Assembly (NCBI GenBank): GCA_030524675.1
Contig: JAUNGE010000037.1
Location: forward strand, 1 to 34,669
Direction: 5' to 3'
Source of the DNA: a bacterium
GTDB taxonomy: Bacteria; Bacillota; Clostridia; Lachnospirales; Lachnospiraceae
DNA length: 34,669 bases
Shown here: piece by piece, positions 14,761 to 22,878 of the stretch
Position numbering within the stretch: the first letter of the stretch is position 1
How the letters are laid out: the number at the start of each line of letters is the position of its first letter
Notes under the pieces: model-generated
Databases searched by the model: none
What the model saw: the letters and a program-made list of their open reading frames with translations, nothing else
Told to the model about the DNA's origin: nothing
Position numbers and translations under genes: made by a program

Positions 14761-16467
14761 ATGAAAAAAGGAAACATAAAGATCGGTTCTGTATTTGTGC
14801 GGCTGTTTGTGTCAGCAGTGCTGATTTTTCTGCTGTTTTACACCATGCTTCCAGCCGTGAATTTCAGGGACAGAAACTTTCTGATATTTTTGATTATCAG
14901 TATCATTCTGATTCTGCTTGTCAATATGCCGACATATGTAAAACAGTTTTTTGAGAGCTTGAATCAGGGTCACGGAGAGGTGATTGGGCAGAATCCGGTG
15001 ACTGGTGCGCCGATTTATGCAAAAAGGCCCTGGAGAATGGCTTCCACCAAAATTTCCCGCCCTTTAAAAATCGGATTTGGGCTGATTTTCATTCTGTTAG
15101 TGTGGATGGCGATTGCCACAGTGATTGGGCAGAGAATTTTTAATGCCTCCCGCTATCGTGACCTGATTGTGATGACAGATGGAGATTTCGCGCAGGATGT
15201 CGCAGAATTGCAGATGTCTCAGATTCCTGTGGTGGACAAGGATACAGCTTCCAGACTGGGAAGCCGCAAACTGGGCGAAATGACGGAGTTGGTGTCACAG
15301 TTTGAGATTGAGAACAATTATACACAGATTAACTATAAGGGAACGCCTTATCGTGTGACACCGCTCGCCTATGCCGACCCGATAAAGTGGTTCTATAATA
15401 TGCGCAAGGGACTTCCGGCCTATATTGCAGTGGATATGGTGACGCAGGAGACGGACCTAGTGTGGCTGGAAAATGGAATGAAGTATTCCACGAGTGAATA
15501 TTTCTTCCGCAATATTTACCGCTACCTCCGTTTTTCCTATCCGACTCGCATCTTTGAAAATATCTCATTTGAGATTGATGATGACGGCGTGCCTTACTGG
15601 GTAGCACCTGTGGTGCAGTACCGCATCGGATGGTGGGATGGAAAAGATATTTCTGGTGCGATTCTAGTCAATGCCATCACTGGAGAGAGCCAATACTACG
15701 AAAAAGAGGATGTGCCGGAGTGGATTGACCAGCTTTACACGTCCGATTTGATTATCGAACAGTTGGATGACAATGGAAAGTTCCAGAATGGATTTATCAA
15801 TTCCATCTTTGGACAGAGAAATGTGCGCCGGACCACATATGGCTACAATTATCTGGCGATTCATGATGATGTGTATCTGTATACGGGCATGTCCTCCGTC
15901 ACAGCAGACGAGTCCAATATTGGTTTTGTCCTAGTGAATCTGCGCACAAAGGAGACAAAATTCTATGTAGTTCCAGGTGCAACGGAGTATTCTGCCATGG
16001 GTTCCGCACAGGGGCAGGTGCAGCACCTGCAGTATACGGCGACTTTCCCGCTGCTGCTAAATATCTCGGGCCGGCCGGCATACTTTGTTTCCCTGAAAGA
16101 TGCAGCTGGGCTTGTGAAGATGTATGCATTTGTGGACGTGGCACAGTATCAGATTGTCGGAACCGGCGCGACTGTGGATGAGGCAAAGAAAAACTATCGC
16201 CTGGCATTAAATATGGAAGAGATAGAAATGGGGACGCCTCTGGAGGAACAGATGGCGAAAGGAACCGTGGAAGCGATTGCGGATGTTGTTATTTCAGGAA
16301 ATACACAGTATTACTTCACACTGAGAGGGCAGGATGCGGTGTATGCAGCAGATATTTCCATTTATGAAAAACTGCCGTTCCTGAAAGCTGGAGATATGGT
16401 AGAATTTACCTACCAGGAGCCGGAGGGCAGCACAGTCAAAGTTGTGACCGGATTTTCAGAGGAATAG
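14761..16467 (+). CDS. conserved membrane protein of unknown function
   Basis: Encodes 568 aa from the ATG at 14761 (GGAG at 14750-14753, 7 nt upstream); the frame is open further 5' but lacks a ribosome site. Two hydrophobic helices occur near residues 12-32 and 38-58, a short loop with PVTGAPIYAKRPWR follows, and a third helix lies near 100-125. The remaining ~440 residues are soluble and beta-rich, with aromatic segments such as PIKWFYNMRKGLPAYIAVD and WWDGKDISGAILVNAITGE. I recognise it as a large conserved protein of Lachnospiraceae often given a generic name, but no function is known to me. The topology suggests one large extracytoplasmic or cytoplasmic domain after helix three. It is followed by a strong terminator. 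Confidence 0.8.
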   Translation: MKKGNIKIGSVFVRLFVSAVLIFLLFYTMLPAVNFRDRNFLIFLIISIILILLVNMPTYVKQFFESLNQGHGEVIGQNPVTGAPIYAKRPWRMASTKISRPLKIGFGLIFILLVWMAIATVIGQRIFNASRYRDLIVMTDGDFAQDVAELQMSQIPVVDKDTASRLGSRKLGEMTELVSQFEIENNYTQINYKGTPYRVTPLAYADPIKWFYNMRKGLPAYIAVDMVTQETDLVWLENGMKYSTSEYFFRNIYRYLRFSYPTRIFENISFEIDDDGVPYWVAPVVQYRIGWWDGKDISGAILVNAITGESQYYEKEDVPEWIDQLYTSDLIIEQLDDNGKFQNGFINSIFGQRNVRRTTYGYNYLAIHDDVYLYTGMSSVTADESNIGFVLVNLRTKETKFYVVPGATEYSAMGSAQGQVQHLQYTATFPLLLNISGRPAYFVSLKDAAGLVKMYAFVDVAQYQIVGTGATVDEAKKNYRLALNMEEIEMGTPLEEQMAKGTVEAIADVVISGNTQYYFTLRGQDAVYAADISIYEKLPFLKAGDMVEFTYQEPEGSTVKVVTGFSEE

Positions 16468-16491
16468 ACGAAACAGAGAAATAAGTAAAAT

Positions 16492-16549
16492 AAAAACAGT
16501 TCGGCAGGTTATATTCTTATTTGGTGAATATGTCCTGCCAACTGTTTTT
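16492..16549 (+). terminator. terminator after the 568-aa membrane protein gene
   Basis: AAAAACAGTT-CGGCAGG (16492-16508) pairs with CCTGCC-AACTGTTTTT (16534-16549) with a small bulge, and an inner TATATTC/GAATAT helix extends it. The T run completes a strong terminator. Confidence 0.9.
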
Positions 16550-16570
16550 GTGTGGTAGAAAAGTAAAAAA

Positions 16571-16605
16571 GAAAGCCGCTGCAGGGATTTTGCAGCGGCG
16601 TTTCT
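16571..16605. terminator. second hairpin, terminator-like
   Basis: GAAA-GCCGCTGCA (16571-16583) pairs with TGCAGCGGC-G-TTTC (16591-16604). The GC-rich 9-bp core is flanked by A-rich and T-rich sides; it may be a back-up terminator. Only weakly followed by T. Confidence 0.5.
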
Positions 16606-16654
16606 CTTAAATTGGAAATAGGGTAGGTATAACGTAAAATAATTAATAGGGGGG

Positions 16655-16676
16655 CCGGACGGGTCACCCCGTCCGG
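16655..16676. repeat. GC-rich perfect hairpin in the 16468-17021 gap
   Basis: CCGGACGGG (16655-16663) and CCCGTCCGG (16668-16676) form a perfect 9-bp stem with a four-base loop in otherwise AT-rich DNA. A smaller GCTAT/ATAGC hairpin follows near 16732-16749. The 554-bp gap holds these hairpins, a possible -10 element and the structured repeat at 16864; no gene is supported. Confidence 0.75.
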
Positions 16677-16848
16677 TATGAGTATGAAAAAGCTTTGTGA
16701 TTACAAGTAAGTATACCTGAATCAAAGGCCTCGCTATCCTCTCGAATAGCTTAGTTATAATATAAACGAAAAATGTGACTAAAATGTGTCCGCACCATAA
16801 AAAAATCATAAAGTTCTTTAAATAATTCTATCTATTTAAGGAAGAAAA

Positions 16849-16857
16849 TGATATAAT
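16849..16857 (+). promoter_or_regulatory. extended -10 element upstream of the GH105 operon
   Basis: TGA-TATAAT (16849-16857) is an extended -10 without a good -35. It lies about 165 bp before the GH105 start, directly in front of the structured repeat, which would then be in the leader RNA. Confidence 0.45.
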
Positions 16858-16863
16858 TTACCA

Positions 16864-16955
16864 TGAAAGTCCCATCAAGCGGTCAGCCGGCAGGCGTGCT
16901 CGCACGCCGTGACGGCTATCTGACTTTCATATATGGTGTTGCCAAGCGGCGGTAT
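16864..16955 (+). repeat. structured dispersed repeat, copy A
   Basis: Nested stems: TGAAAGTC (16864-16871)/GACTTTCA (16922-16929), inside it AGCCG/CGGCT (16885-16889/16913-16917), and inside that a perfect GGCGTGC/GCACGCC (16893-16899/16902-16908). A 22-bp block at 16922-16943 matches 19 of 22 bases at 27377-27398. See copy B. Confidence 0.75.
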
Positions 16956-17021
16956 GGACTGCGTGCTTGCACACTAAGCTGACTGGACATTTGACGGACA
17001 AGGAAGGAGAGGACAGAAATC

Positions 17022-18119
17022 ATGAGCAAACTGATATACAAAGACCACACAGCACTGGAATATGCAAAAATGGCATGTGATACTATGATGAAAAAATTTG
17101 CACCACAGGATTTGCCGCCGAAAGGACATTTCCATTATCATCAGGGGGTATTTCTGTCAGGAGTGCAGAAGACTTACCGCTTATGCAGAGAGCAAAAATA
17201 TTTTGAATACATCAAGGGATGGGTAGATTCCATTATTGATGAAAAGGGTGAGATTCATACATTTGACCCAGGTGAGCTGGACGACATTCAGCCAGGAATC
17301 TTGCTGTACGACTTGTACCATGAGACTGGAGACGAGAGATATAAGACGGCTCTGGATACGCTGCTGCCGCTGGTTCTGCATTTCCCGAGAAATCCGGAGG
17401 GCGGCTTTTGGCACAAAGAGAAAAATGCCAATGAAATGTGGCTGGATGGCCTTTACATGGGAGGCCCAATAGCGGCGCAGTATGGAGCGGAATTTGACAA
17501 ACCAGAATATTTTGACACCTGCATCTATCAGGCATTGATGATGGAGAGAAATACCAGAGACAAGAAGACAGGATTGCTGTACCATGCATTTGATTTTTGC
17601 AGAAAGCAGGCATGGGCGGACCCAGTGACGGGCTGCTCACCAGAATTCTGGGGACGCTCTATTGGATGGGTTCCGGTGGCGCTTCTTGATGAGGCAGAGT
17701 TTATTCCGCAGGATTATCCGAGACGTGACGCGCTGCTTGCAGTGGCAATTGACTTGCTGAAGGCAGTTGTAAACTATCAGGATGCAGAGAGCGGACTCTG
17801 GTATCAGGTAGTGGATAAGGGCGGTCAGGAAGGAAACTGGCTGGAATCTTCCTGTACCTGTCTGTTTACGGCGGCTATCTGCAAGGCGGTGCGCTGTGGT
17901 TATCTGGATGAATCCTACCTGACATATGCCGAGAAAGGATTTAAGGGAATCATTGACCGCCTGAAATATAACGAAAATGGTGTGATTATCGACAATATTT
18001 GCATCGGTACGGGAGTTGGAGACTATGCGCATTACTGTAACCGCCCGACCAGCGAGAATGACCTGCACGGGGCAGGCGCGTTTATCCTGATGTGTCAGGA
18101 AGTGGAGCAGAGCCTGTAG
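17022..18119 (+). CDS. unsaturated rhamnogalacturonyl hydrolase, GH105 family (YteR/YesR-like)
   Basis: Encodes 365 aa, typical for GH105. These (alpha/alpha)6-barrel enzymes remove the unsaturated uronic acid that polysaccharide lyases leave at the non-reducing end of pectin-derived or related oligosaccharides. Family segments are visible: FHYHQGVFLSG near residue 36, DDIQPGILLYDLY, MWLDGLYMGGP (its Asp is the expected catalytic acid), FWGRSIGWVPVAL and LESSCTCLFTAAI. There is no signal peptide, so it works in the cytoplasm on imported oligosaccharides. GGAGAGG precedes the ATG. It is followed after 16 bp by the GH65-like gene, forming a two-gene operon. No lyase or transporter is adjacent, so the exact glycan is not determined. 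Confidence 0.92.
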   Translation: MSKLIYKDHTALEYAKMACDTMMKKFAPQDLPPKGHFHYHQGVFLSGVQKTYRLCREQKYFEYIKGWVDSIIDEKGEIHTFDPGELDDIQPGILLYDLYHETGDERYKTALDTLLPLVLHFPRNPEGGFWHKEKNANEMWLDGLYMGGPIAAQYGAEFDKPEYFDTCIYQALMMERNTRDKKTGLLYHAFDFCRKQAWADPVTGCSPEFWGRSIGWVPVALLDEAEFIPQDYPRRDALLAVAIDLLKAVVNYQDAESGLWYQVVDKGGQEGNWLESSCTCLFTAAICKAVRCGYLDESYLTYAEKGFKGIIDRLKYNENGVIIDNICIGTGVGDYAHYCNRPTSENDLHGAGAFILMCQEVEQSL

Positions 18120-18135
18120 GCTGTGGGAGGACAGT

Positions 18136-20292
18136 ATGGCAGTTGACAGAGAAACGATTGACAAAATGGATAAAATTCACAGAGCCGACAAAATTGACAG
18201 AAAAAAACTGGTTTCCAGCCACAATCCAGTTCTGCTTACGATAGACAAGGAGTCTCCCCTGACAGTGGGAAACGGAGAATTGGGATTTACCGCCGATGTG
18301 ACGGGCATGCAGTCTCTTTATGAGGAATATCGAGATACATTGCCACTGTGCACGCTGTCACAGTGGGGATGGCATACGCAGCCGGTGAGTGAGACGCAGG
18401 ATGTATACACACTGCAGGATTTAGTCATGACAGAGTATTCCTGCGGTGCGAAGACCGTTCGCTATCCACAGCGAAAAATGCCTGGAAACGGGGATGTCTA
18501 TGACTGGCTGAGGAAGAATCCACACAGACTGAATCTGGCAAGAATCGGTTTTTTGTATCAGGGAGCAGAGCTGAAACAGGAACAAATTTTAGATGTGCAT
18601 CAGGAACTGCACCTGTATGAAGGTATTCTGGAAAGCCGTTTTATGGTAAGTGCGTCCATGGCATGGCGCTGTGAAGGAAAGAGTGTCTGCCATCATGAAA
18701 AAGATGTGTTGGGCTTTTCTTTTCAAAGTGAGGCTTTTCAGGCAGGAGAGCTTTCTGTCAGAATAGCATTTCCCTATGGTTCGCCGGATATCACGGCGTC
18801 AGACTGGGAGAACAGTGAAAAACATCAGACAGTGCATGTGCGATGCAGTGTATCCGATGGCACGAAAAAGCGAACAAAATGGATTTTTAAGAGAATTCTG
18901 GATGCAGACACCTACTTTATGGCGCTTTCCGTGGAGAGTGATGCCTCAGTCAGCCAGAATGGACATGAGATTGCTGTCATTCCACAGGAAAAAAATCTGA
19001 TTTTTACGGTTGCCTTTGGAAAAACAGAGGAGAGCGTAGCGGAGATTCCCGATTTTAAAGAGACAGAAAAAAGCAGCATCGAAGGATGGAATACGTTCTG
19101 GGAAAAAGGAGGTATCATCCGGCTGAACCACAGCAAAGACAAACGGGCGTGGGAGCTGGAAAGAAGAATTATTTTATCGCAGTATCTGATGGCGCTAAAC
19201 TCTGCCGGTTCCCTGCCGCCGCAGGAGACGGGCCTTACTTGCAACAGCTGGTATGGGAAAATGCATCTGGAGATGTATCTGTGGCATTGCGCATGGCTGG
19301 CGCTCTGGCAGCACACAGAATTGTTAGAGAAGAGCTTTTCTTGGTATCTGACTCACTTGCAGGAGGCGAGAGACAATGCAGCGCGCAATGGCTATCGCGG
19401 CGCGCGCTGGCCGAAAATGATCGGGCCGCAGGGAATCGACTGCCCGTCCCCGATTGCGCCGCTTTTGATCTGGCAGCAGCCCCACATCATCTATATGCTG
19501 GAACTGGCGTATCAGGATTACAGGCAGCGCGGCAAAGCACAGGGATTTCGCGAAAAATACTGGAAGCTTATCGAGGAGACTGCGGATTTTATGGTGGATT
19601 TTGTGCAGTACCGGCAGGAGACAGGCTGCTATGACCTTCCAGCTCCAGTGATTCCTGTGCAGGAGTGTCACAGGGCAGAATATGTGGAAAATCCAGCGTT
19701 TGAGCTGGAATACTGGACATTTACCTTAAAGATTGCCTGCGAGTGGGCAGGGGATTTGGGATTGGAATCCGAAAAGACAAGCCAATGGCAGAAAGTTGGA
19801 AGTCATATGGCGCCGATGGCAGAGAAAAACGGACTGTATCTGGCGCACAAAAACTGTCCCGACACATTCGAGAAATATAACAAAGACCATCCATCTATGT
19901 TGGGCGGATTCGGGCTGATTGACAGCAAAAGAACAGACAGAGAGAAGATGCGGGCGACGCTTCACAAAGTGTTAGAATGTTGGGAATATAAGAGCCTGTG
20001 GGGCTGGGATTTTGCATTGATGGCGATGACTGCCGTGCGTCTGGGAGAACCGGAGACCGCTGTGGATATTCTGCTGAAAGATACCATGAAAAATAGCTAT
20101 GTGACGAGCGGAAACAATATGCAAAAGTCCAGAAAGGATTTGCCGTTATACTTGCCTGGAAACGGTGCGCTGCTTTTGGCAGTGCCGCTGATGGCAGCTG
20201 GATATGCTGGATGTGAGAAAGAGACGCCTGGTTTTCCGGACAACGGAGAGTGGACTGTGGAGTTCGAAAACATAGAGCCATATCCAGTTTAA
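18136..20292 (+). CDS. six-hairpin glycosidase, GH65-like (COG1554-type)
   Basis: Encodes 718 aa without signal peptide. The N-terminal half (~30-330) looks like a beta-sandwich (PLTVGNGELGFTADV, LHLYEGILESRFMV). The second half is an (alpha/alpha)6-barrel with WYGKMHLEMYLWHCAWL, NGYRGARWPKMIGP and PLLIWQQPHIIYMLELAY, which resemble the catalytic domain of GH65 disaccharide phosphorylases/hydrolases. The stretch VIPVQECHRAEYVENPAFELEYW aligns in pattern with the GH65 segment holding the general acid, suggesting the Glu in V-Q-E-C as candidate. Substrate unknown. GGGAGGA lies 5 nt before the ATG. Operon partner of GH105, so it probably acts on the same oligosaccharide in the cytoplasm. The family call is by motif recall. 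Confidence 0.72.
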   Translation: MAVDRETIDKMDKIHRADKIDRKKLVSSHNPVLLTIDKESPLTVGNGELGFTADVTGMQSLYEEYRDTLPLCTLSQWGWHTQPVSETQDVYTLQDLVMTEYSCGAKTVRYPQRKMPGNGDVYDWLRKNPHRLNLARIGFLYQGAELKQEQILDVHQELHLYEGILESRFMVSASMAWRCEGKSVCHHEKDVLGFSFQSEAFQAGELSVRIAFPYGSPDITASDWENSEKHQTVHVRCSVSDGTKKRTKWIFKRILDADTYFMALSVESDASVSQNGHEIAVIPQEKNLIFTVAFGKTEESVAEIPDFKETEKSSIEGWNTFWEKGGIIRLNHSKDKRAWELERRIILSQYLMALNSAGSLPPQETGLTCNSWYGKMHLEMYLWHCAWLALWQHTELLEKSFSWYLTHLQEARDNAARNGYRGARWPKMIGPQGIDCPSPIAPLLIWQQPHIIYMLELAYQDYRQRGKAQGFREKYWKLIEETADFMVDFVQYRQETGCYDLPAPVIPVQECHRAEYVENPAFELEYWTFTLKIACEWAGDLGLESEKTSQWQKVGSHMAPMAEKNGLYLAHKNCPDTFEKYNKDHPSMLGGFGLIDSKRTDREKMRATLHKVLECWEYKSLWGWDFALMAMTAVRLGEPETAVDILLKDTMKNSYVTSGNNMQKSRKDLPLYLPGNGALLLAVPLMAAGYAGCEKETPGFPDNGEWTVEFENIEPYPV

Positions 20293-20360
20293 AATAAAAC
20301 CCTGATTGACGGATTCGCATATGAATGTATGCAGAATACACGTCAACCAGGGTTTTATTT
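20292..20360. terminator. bidirectional terminator between the glycosidase operon and glmS
   Basis: A 20-bp stem pairs 20292-20311 with 20341-20360 with a single A-C mismatch; the outer AAATAAAA/TTTTATTT ends give U-tracts on both strands. Confidence 0.9.
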
Positions 20361-20394
20361 GAAATGTTTATTTTGTCATTTGATAAGAGTTTTA

Positions 20395-22227
20395 CTACTC
20401 AACCGTAACCGATTTTGCAAGATTTCTCGGCTGGTCAACATTCAATCCCTTCTTCACGGAGGTATAGTATGCGATGAGCTGCAAAATCACAGCAATCGGA
20501 AATACTGTGAAAGAATCGTCCAGATTCGGAATGGTCATGTGAATGTCGGCAATTCCTTCTTCTATACTGGCAGATTCTTTGGTGATTAAAATGACGAACG
20601 CACCACGTGCCTTGACTTCGCGGATGTTGGAAATCATTTTGGTGTAGACCGCTTCCTGTGTGGCGATGGCGATGACAGGAACCTGGTCTGTAATCAGCGC
20701 AATCGTTCCGTGTTTCAGCTCCCCTGCAGCATACGCCTCCGCATGGATATAGGAGATTTCCTTCAATTTCAGTGCGCCCTCCAGGGAGAATGCGTAGTCG
20801 CGTCCTCTTCCGATGAAAAAAGCATTGTCCACACTGGTGAGGTGTGAGACAGCATGGCGGATTTCCTCTTTCTTTGTGAGCACCATGTCAATCGCAGGAA
20901 TCGCACAGAGGAGTTCCTGCAGAAAATGTTTTCCTTCTTCCAGTGTCATCTTTCCACATGCCAGAGCCATGCGGCATGCAATCAGATACAAAGCCGCGAG
21001 CTGTACGGAGTAAGCCTTGGTGCTGGCAACTGCAATTTCTGGGCCGGCGTGTGTGTAAAAGACGTAATCGCTCTCTCTGGCAATCGTAGACCCCTTGACG
21101 TTGACGATGGAGAGAGTGACGGAACCTTTTTCTTTTGCCAAGCGCAGTGCAGCGAGAGTGTCGATAGTCTCACCGGACTGAGAAATGATAATGACAAGAG
21201 TATTCTCATCAATCAGCGGGTCTTCATACCGGAATTCCGATGCGATAGAAACAGTAACCGGAATTTTCAGCATGGATTCAAACAGAGATTTGGACACCAT
21301 TCCAGCATACATGGCAGTTCCGCAGGCCACAATCTGAATTTTATTGACATGCACAAAAGCGCTGTCCGGTATCTGGTCGCTGTCAAAATTTGGAAGCTCA
21401 TCCACGATTCTTGGAAGAATGGTATTTCGCAGTGCCTGGGGCTGTTCATGGATTTCTTTGAGCATAAAGTGCGGGAAACCGTTTTTCATGGCGGCGTCCA
21501 TGCTCCAGTTCACTGTGAGAAGTTCCGGCTGGATTTTATCCCCATTCTCATCAAAGATAGTAATGCGGTAAGGGGTCAGTTTGGCAATACTCTGTTCCGG
21601 AAGCACAAAATACTGTTTTGTGTACGGCAAAAGGGCAGTTAAATCGGATGCTGCCAGAGAGCCGGACGGTGTGTAGGCAGCTACCAGAGGGCTGATTTTG
21701 CGCACCGCATAGATTTCACCTGGATGGTCGCAGAACAGGATGCAGAAAGCATAGGAACCCTCAAAATATGGCAATGCTTTGCGGATTGCCTGAATCGGGT
21801 CGTTTTCATAAAACTGATTGATCAGGCAGGCAGCAATCTCAGTATCCGTCTCTGAGCGGAGTTGCTTTGAGAAATTCCAGGTTTCTGCGAGAGTTTTGTA
21901 GTTTTCGATGATGCCATTGTGCACCAAAGTGACACGGCCAACCTGATGTGGATGGGAGTTTTCTGTAGTGACACCACCGTGTGTCGCCCATCGCGTGTGG
22001 CCGATGCCGCATCCGGAGGGAAGCAGCGGGGTGGAATCGCAGAGTTCCTTTAAAAGAGAGACCTTTCCTGTGGTTTTGATCAATTCTACTGTGTGGGACG
22101 TCAGCGTTTGAGACTGAAACAGAGCAATACCTGCACTGTCATATCCGCGGTATTCCAGCGAAGAAAGTCCCCCCAGAAGAATTGTTTTTGCCTCAAGAGG
22201 CCCTGTATATCCTATAATTCCGCACAT
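20395..22227 (-). CDS. glmS: glutamine-fructose-6-phosphate aminotransferase (isomerising) GlmS
   Basis: Encodes 610 aa, the standard GlmS length. It makes glucosamine-6-phosphate from fructose-6-phosphate and glutamine, the first step to UDP-GlcNAc and peptidoglycan. The N-terminal class II glutaminase starts MCGIIGY, with Cys2 becoming the nucleophile after Met removal, and contains YRGYDSAGIA and HTRWATHGG. Two SIS sugar-isomerase domains follow (ACGTAMYAG; ISQSGETIDTL; AYAAGELKHGTIALI), and the conserved end DQPRNLAKSVTVE is intact. AGAAGG lies 8 nt before the ATG. The gene is preceded by a glmS ribozyme in a ~430-nt leader, so product glucosamine-6-phosphate should trigger cleavage and decay of its mRNA. 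Confidence 0.98.
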   Translation of the reverse strand: MCGIIGYTGPLEAKTILLGGLSSLEYRGYDSAGIALFQSQTLTSHTVELIKTTGKVSLLKELCDSTPLLPSGCGIGHTRWATHGGVTTENSHPHQVGRVTLVHNGIIENYKTLAETWNFSKQLRSETDTEIAACLINQFYENDPIQAIRKALPYFEGSYAFCILFCDHPGEIYAVRKISPLVAAYTPSGSLAASDLTALLPYTKQYFVLPEQSIAKLTPYRITIFDENGDKIQPELLTVNWSMDAAMKNGFPHFMLKEIHEQPQALRNTILPRIVDELPNFDSDQIPDSAFVHVNKIQIVACGTAMYAGMVSKSLFESMLKIPVTVSIASEFRYEDPLIDENTLVIIISQSGETIDTLAALRLAKEKGSVTLSIVNVKGSTIARESDYVFYTHAGPEIAVASTKAYSVQLAALYLIACRMALACGKMTLEEGKHFLQELLCAIPAIDMVLTKKEEIRHAVSHLTSVDNAFFIGRGRDYAFSLEGALKLKEISYIHAEAYAAGELKHGTIALITDQVPVIAIATQEAVYTKMISNIREVKARGAFVILITKESASIEEGIADIHMTIPNLDDSFTVFPIAVILQLIAYYTSVKKGLNVDQPRNLAKSVTVE

Positions 22228-22360
22228 AATAATAACCTTCTTTCCTAGTTTTTATGAAATTGTCAATGTAGTAGATAGTGTGTTGTTTGCATCATGCTGT
22301 CACCATCATGGTGAGATTGTGATGTTGGGGTCAAAATGGCTACTTATTCATGTTTTTGGC

Positions 22361-22423
22361 GGGTCCCAAGGTCAAAAATCCTCTTGCAAGCAAGCTTGCA
22401 TCGGATTTCTGACCTTTTGACCC
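22361..22423 (-). repeat. long imperfect hairpin in the glmS leader
   Basis: Nested arms: GGGTC/GACCC (22361-22365/22419-22423), GGTCA-A-AAATCC/GGATTT-C-TGACC (22370-22381/22403-22414) and TGCAAGC/GCTTGCA (22385-22391/22394-22400). It lies between the ribozyme and the glmS start. No U-run follows on the transcribed strand, so it is not a simple terminator. Function unknown. Confidence 0.7.
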
Positions 22424-22444
22424 TGGTATCATCATAATGTTAGT

Positions 22445-22614
22445 ATATGCTTCAGTTCTGTCCCGATTGTTTTGTAGTTACCCACATATTTCGCGGCAGA
22501 ATCACGCCTGAAGCGGCATGGAAGAGTATCCGCCGAATTTTCGATATTCTCTTCTCCTCGTCAACCGACCTGCAGATAGTTCTTTTTTCCGTTCCTGCTT
22601 TCGGTGCTGGCGCT
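22445..22614 (-). promoter_or_regulatory. glmS self-cleaving ribozyme (riboswitch)
   Basis: Read on the minus strand: the cleavage-site core AAGCGCCAG begins at 22615, and the highly conserved GACGAGGA...AUCGAA...UUCGGCGGAUACUC segment follows, then GGGUAACUACAAAACAAU. These are the signature blocks of the glmS ribozyme, which uses glucosamine-6-phosphate as cofactor for cleavage at A|G. Cleavage is expected between 22614 and 22613. The 3' boundary is approximate. It sits directly upstream of glmS, as in other Firmicutes. Confidence 0.93.
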
Positions 22615-22664
22615 TAGCTTTGCTATTTGTGTTCTGTTCCTCCTTAAAAAACAGATTGGAACTT

Positions 22665-22693
22665 ATTATAAGAGGCGAAGAGAGAGTTGTCAA
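22665..22693 (-). promoter_or_regulatory. consensus sigma-A promoter of glmS
   Basis: On the minus strand: perfect TTGACA (complement of 22688-22693), 17 bp, perfect TATAAT (complement of 22665-22670). Transcription should start about 45 nt before the ribozyme cleavage site. Confidence 0.92.
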
Positions 22694-22878
22694 CGAAAAA
22701 AGTGACACAGAGATGAATTCTGATGGATGCTAAGGAAAATTTAATAAAAAACCCTCTTTTAAAAAAAAGATATTTTGTATATAATAAGGTAGACTAGACG
22801 AATTCTGGAAAATTTGGATATAAATTTTAATTTTCATACCTTCATGACTGAAAGAGAGAATTATAGGAGGACGAATAT

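Noticed and set aside
16456-16809. Minus-strand 117-codon frame in the 16468-17021 gap
   Set aside because: It runs through a strong terminator and two hairpins and lacks a ribosome site.
19086-19634. 182-codon plus-strand frame inside the GH65-like gene
   Set aside because: It overlaps a well-supported gene fully in another frame and has no family resemblance.
20854-21642. 262-codon plus-strand frame opposite glmS
   Set aside because: It is the complement of the highly conserved glmS sequence; no ribosome site or domain.
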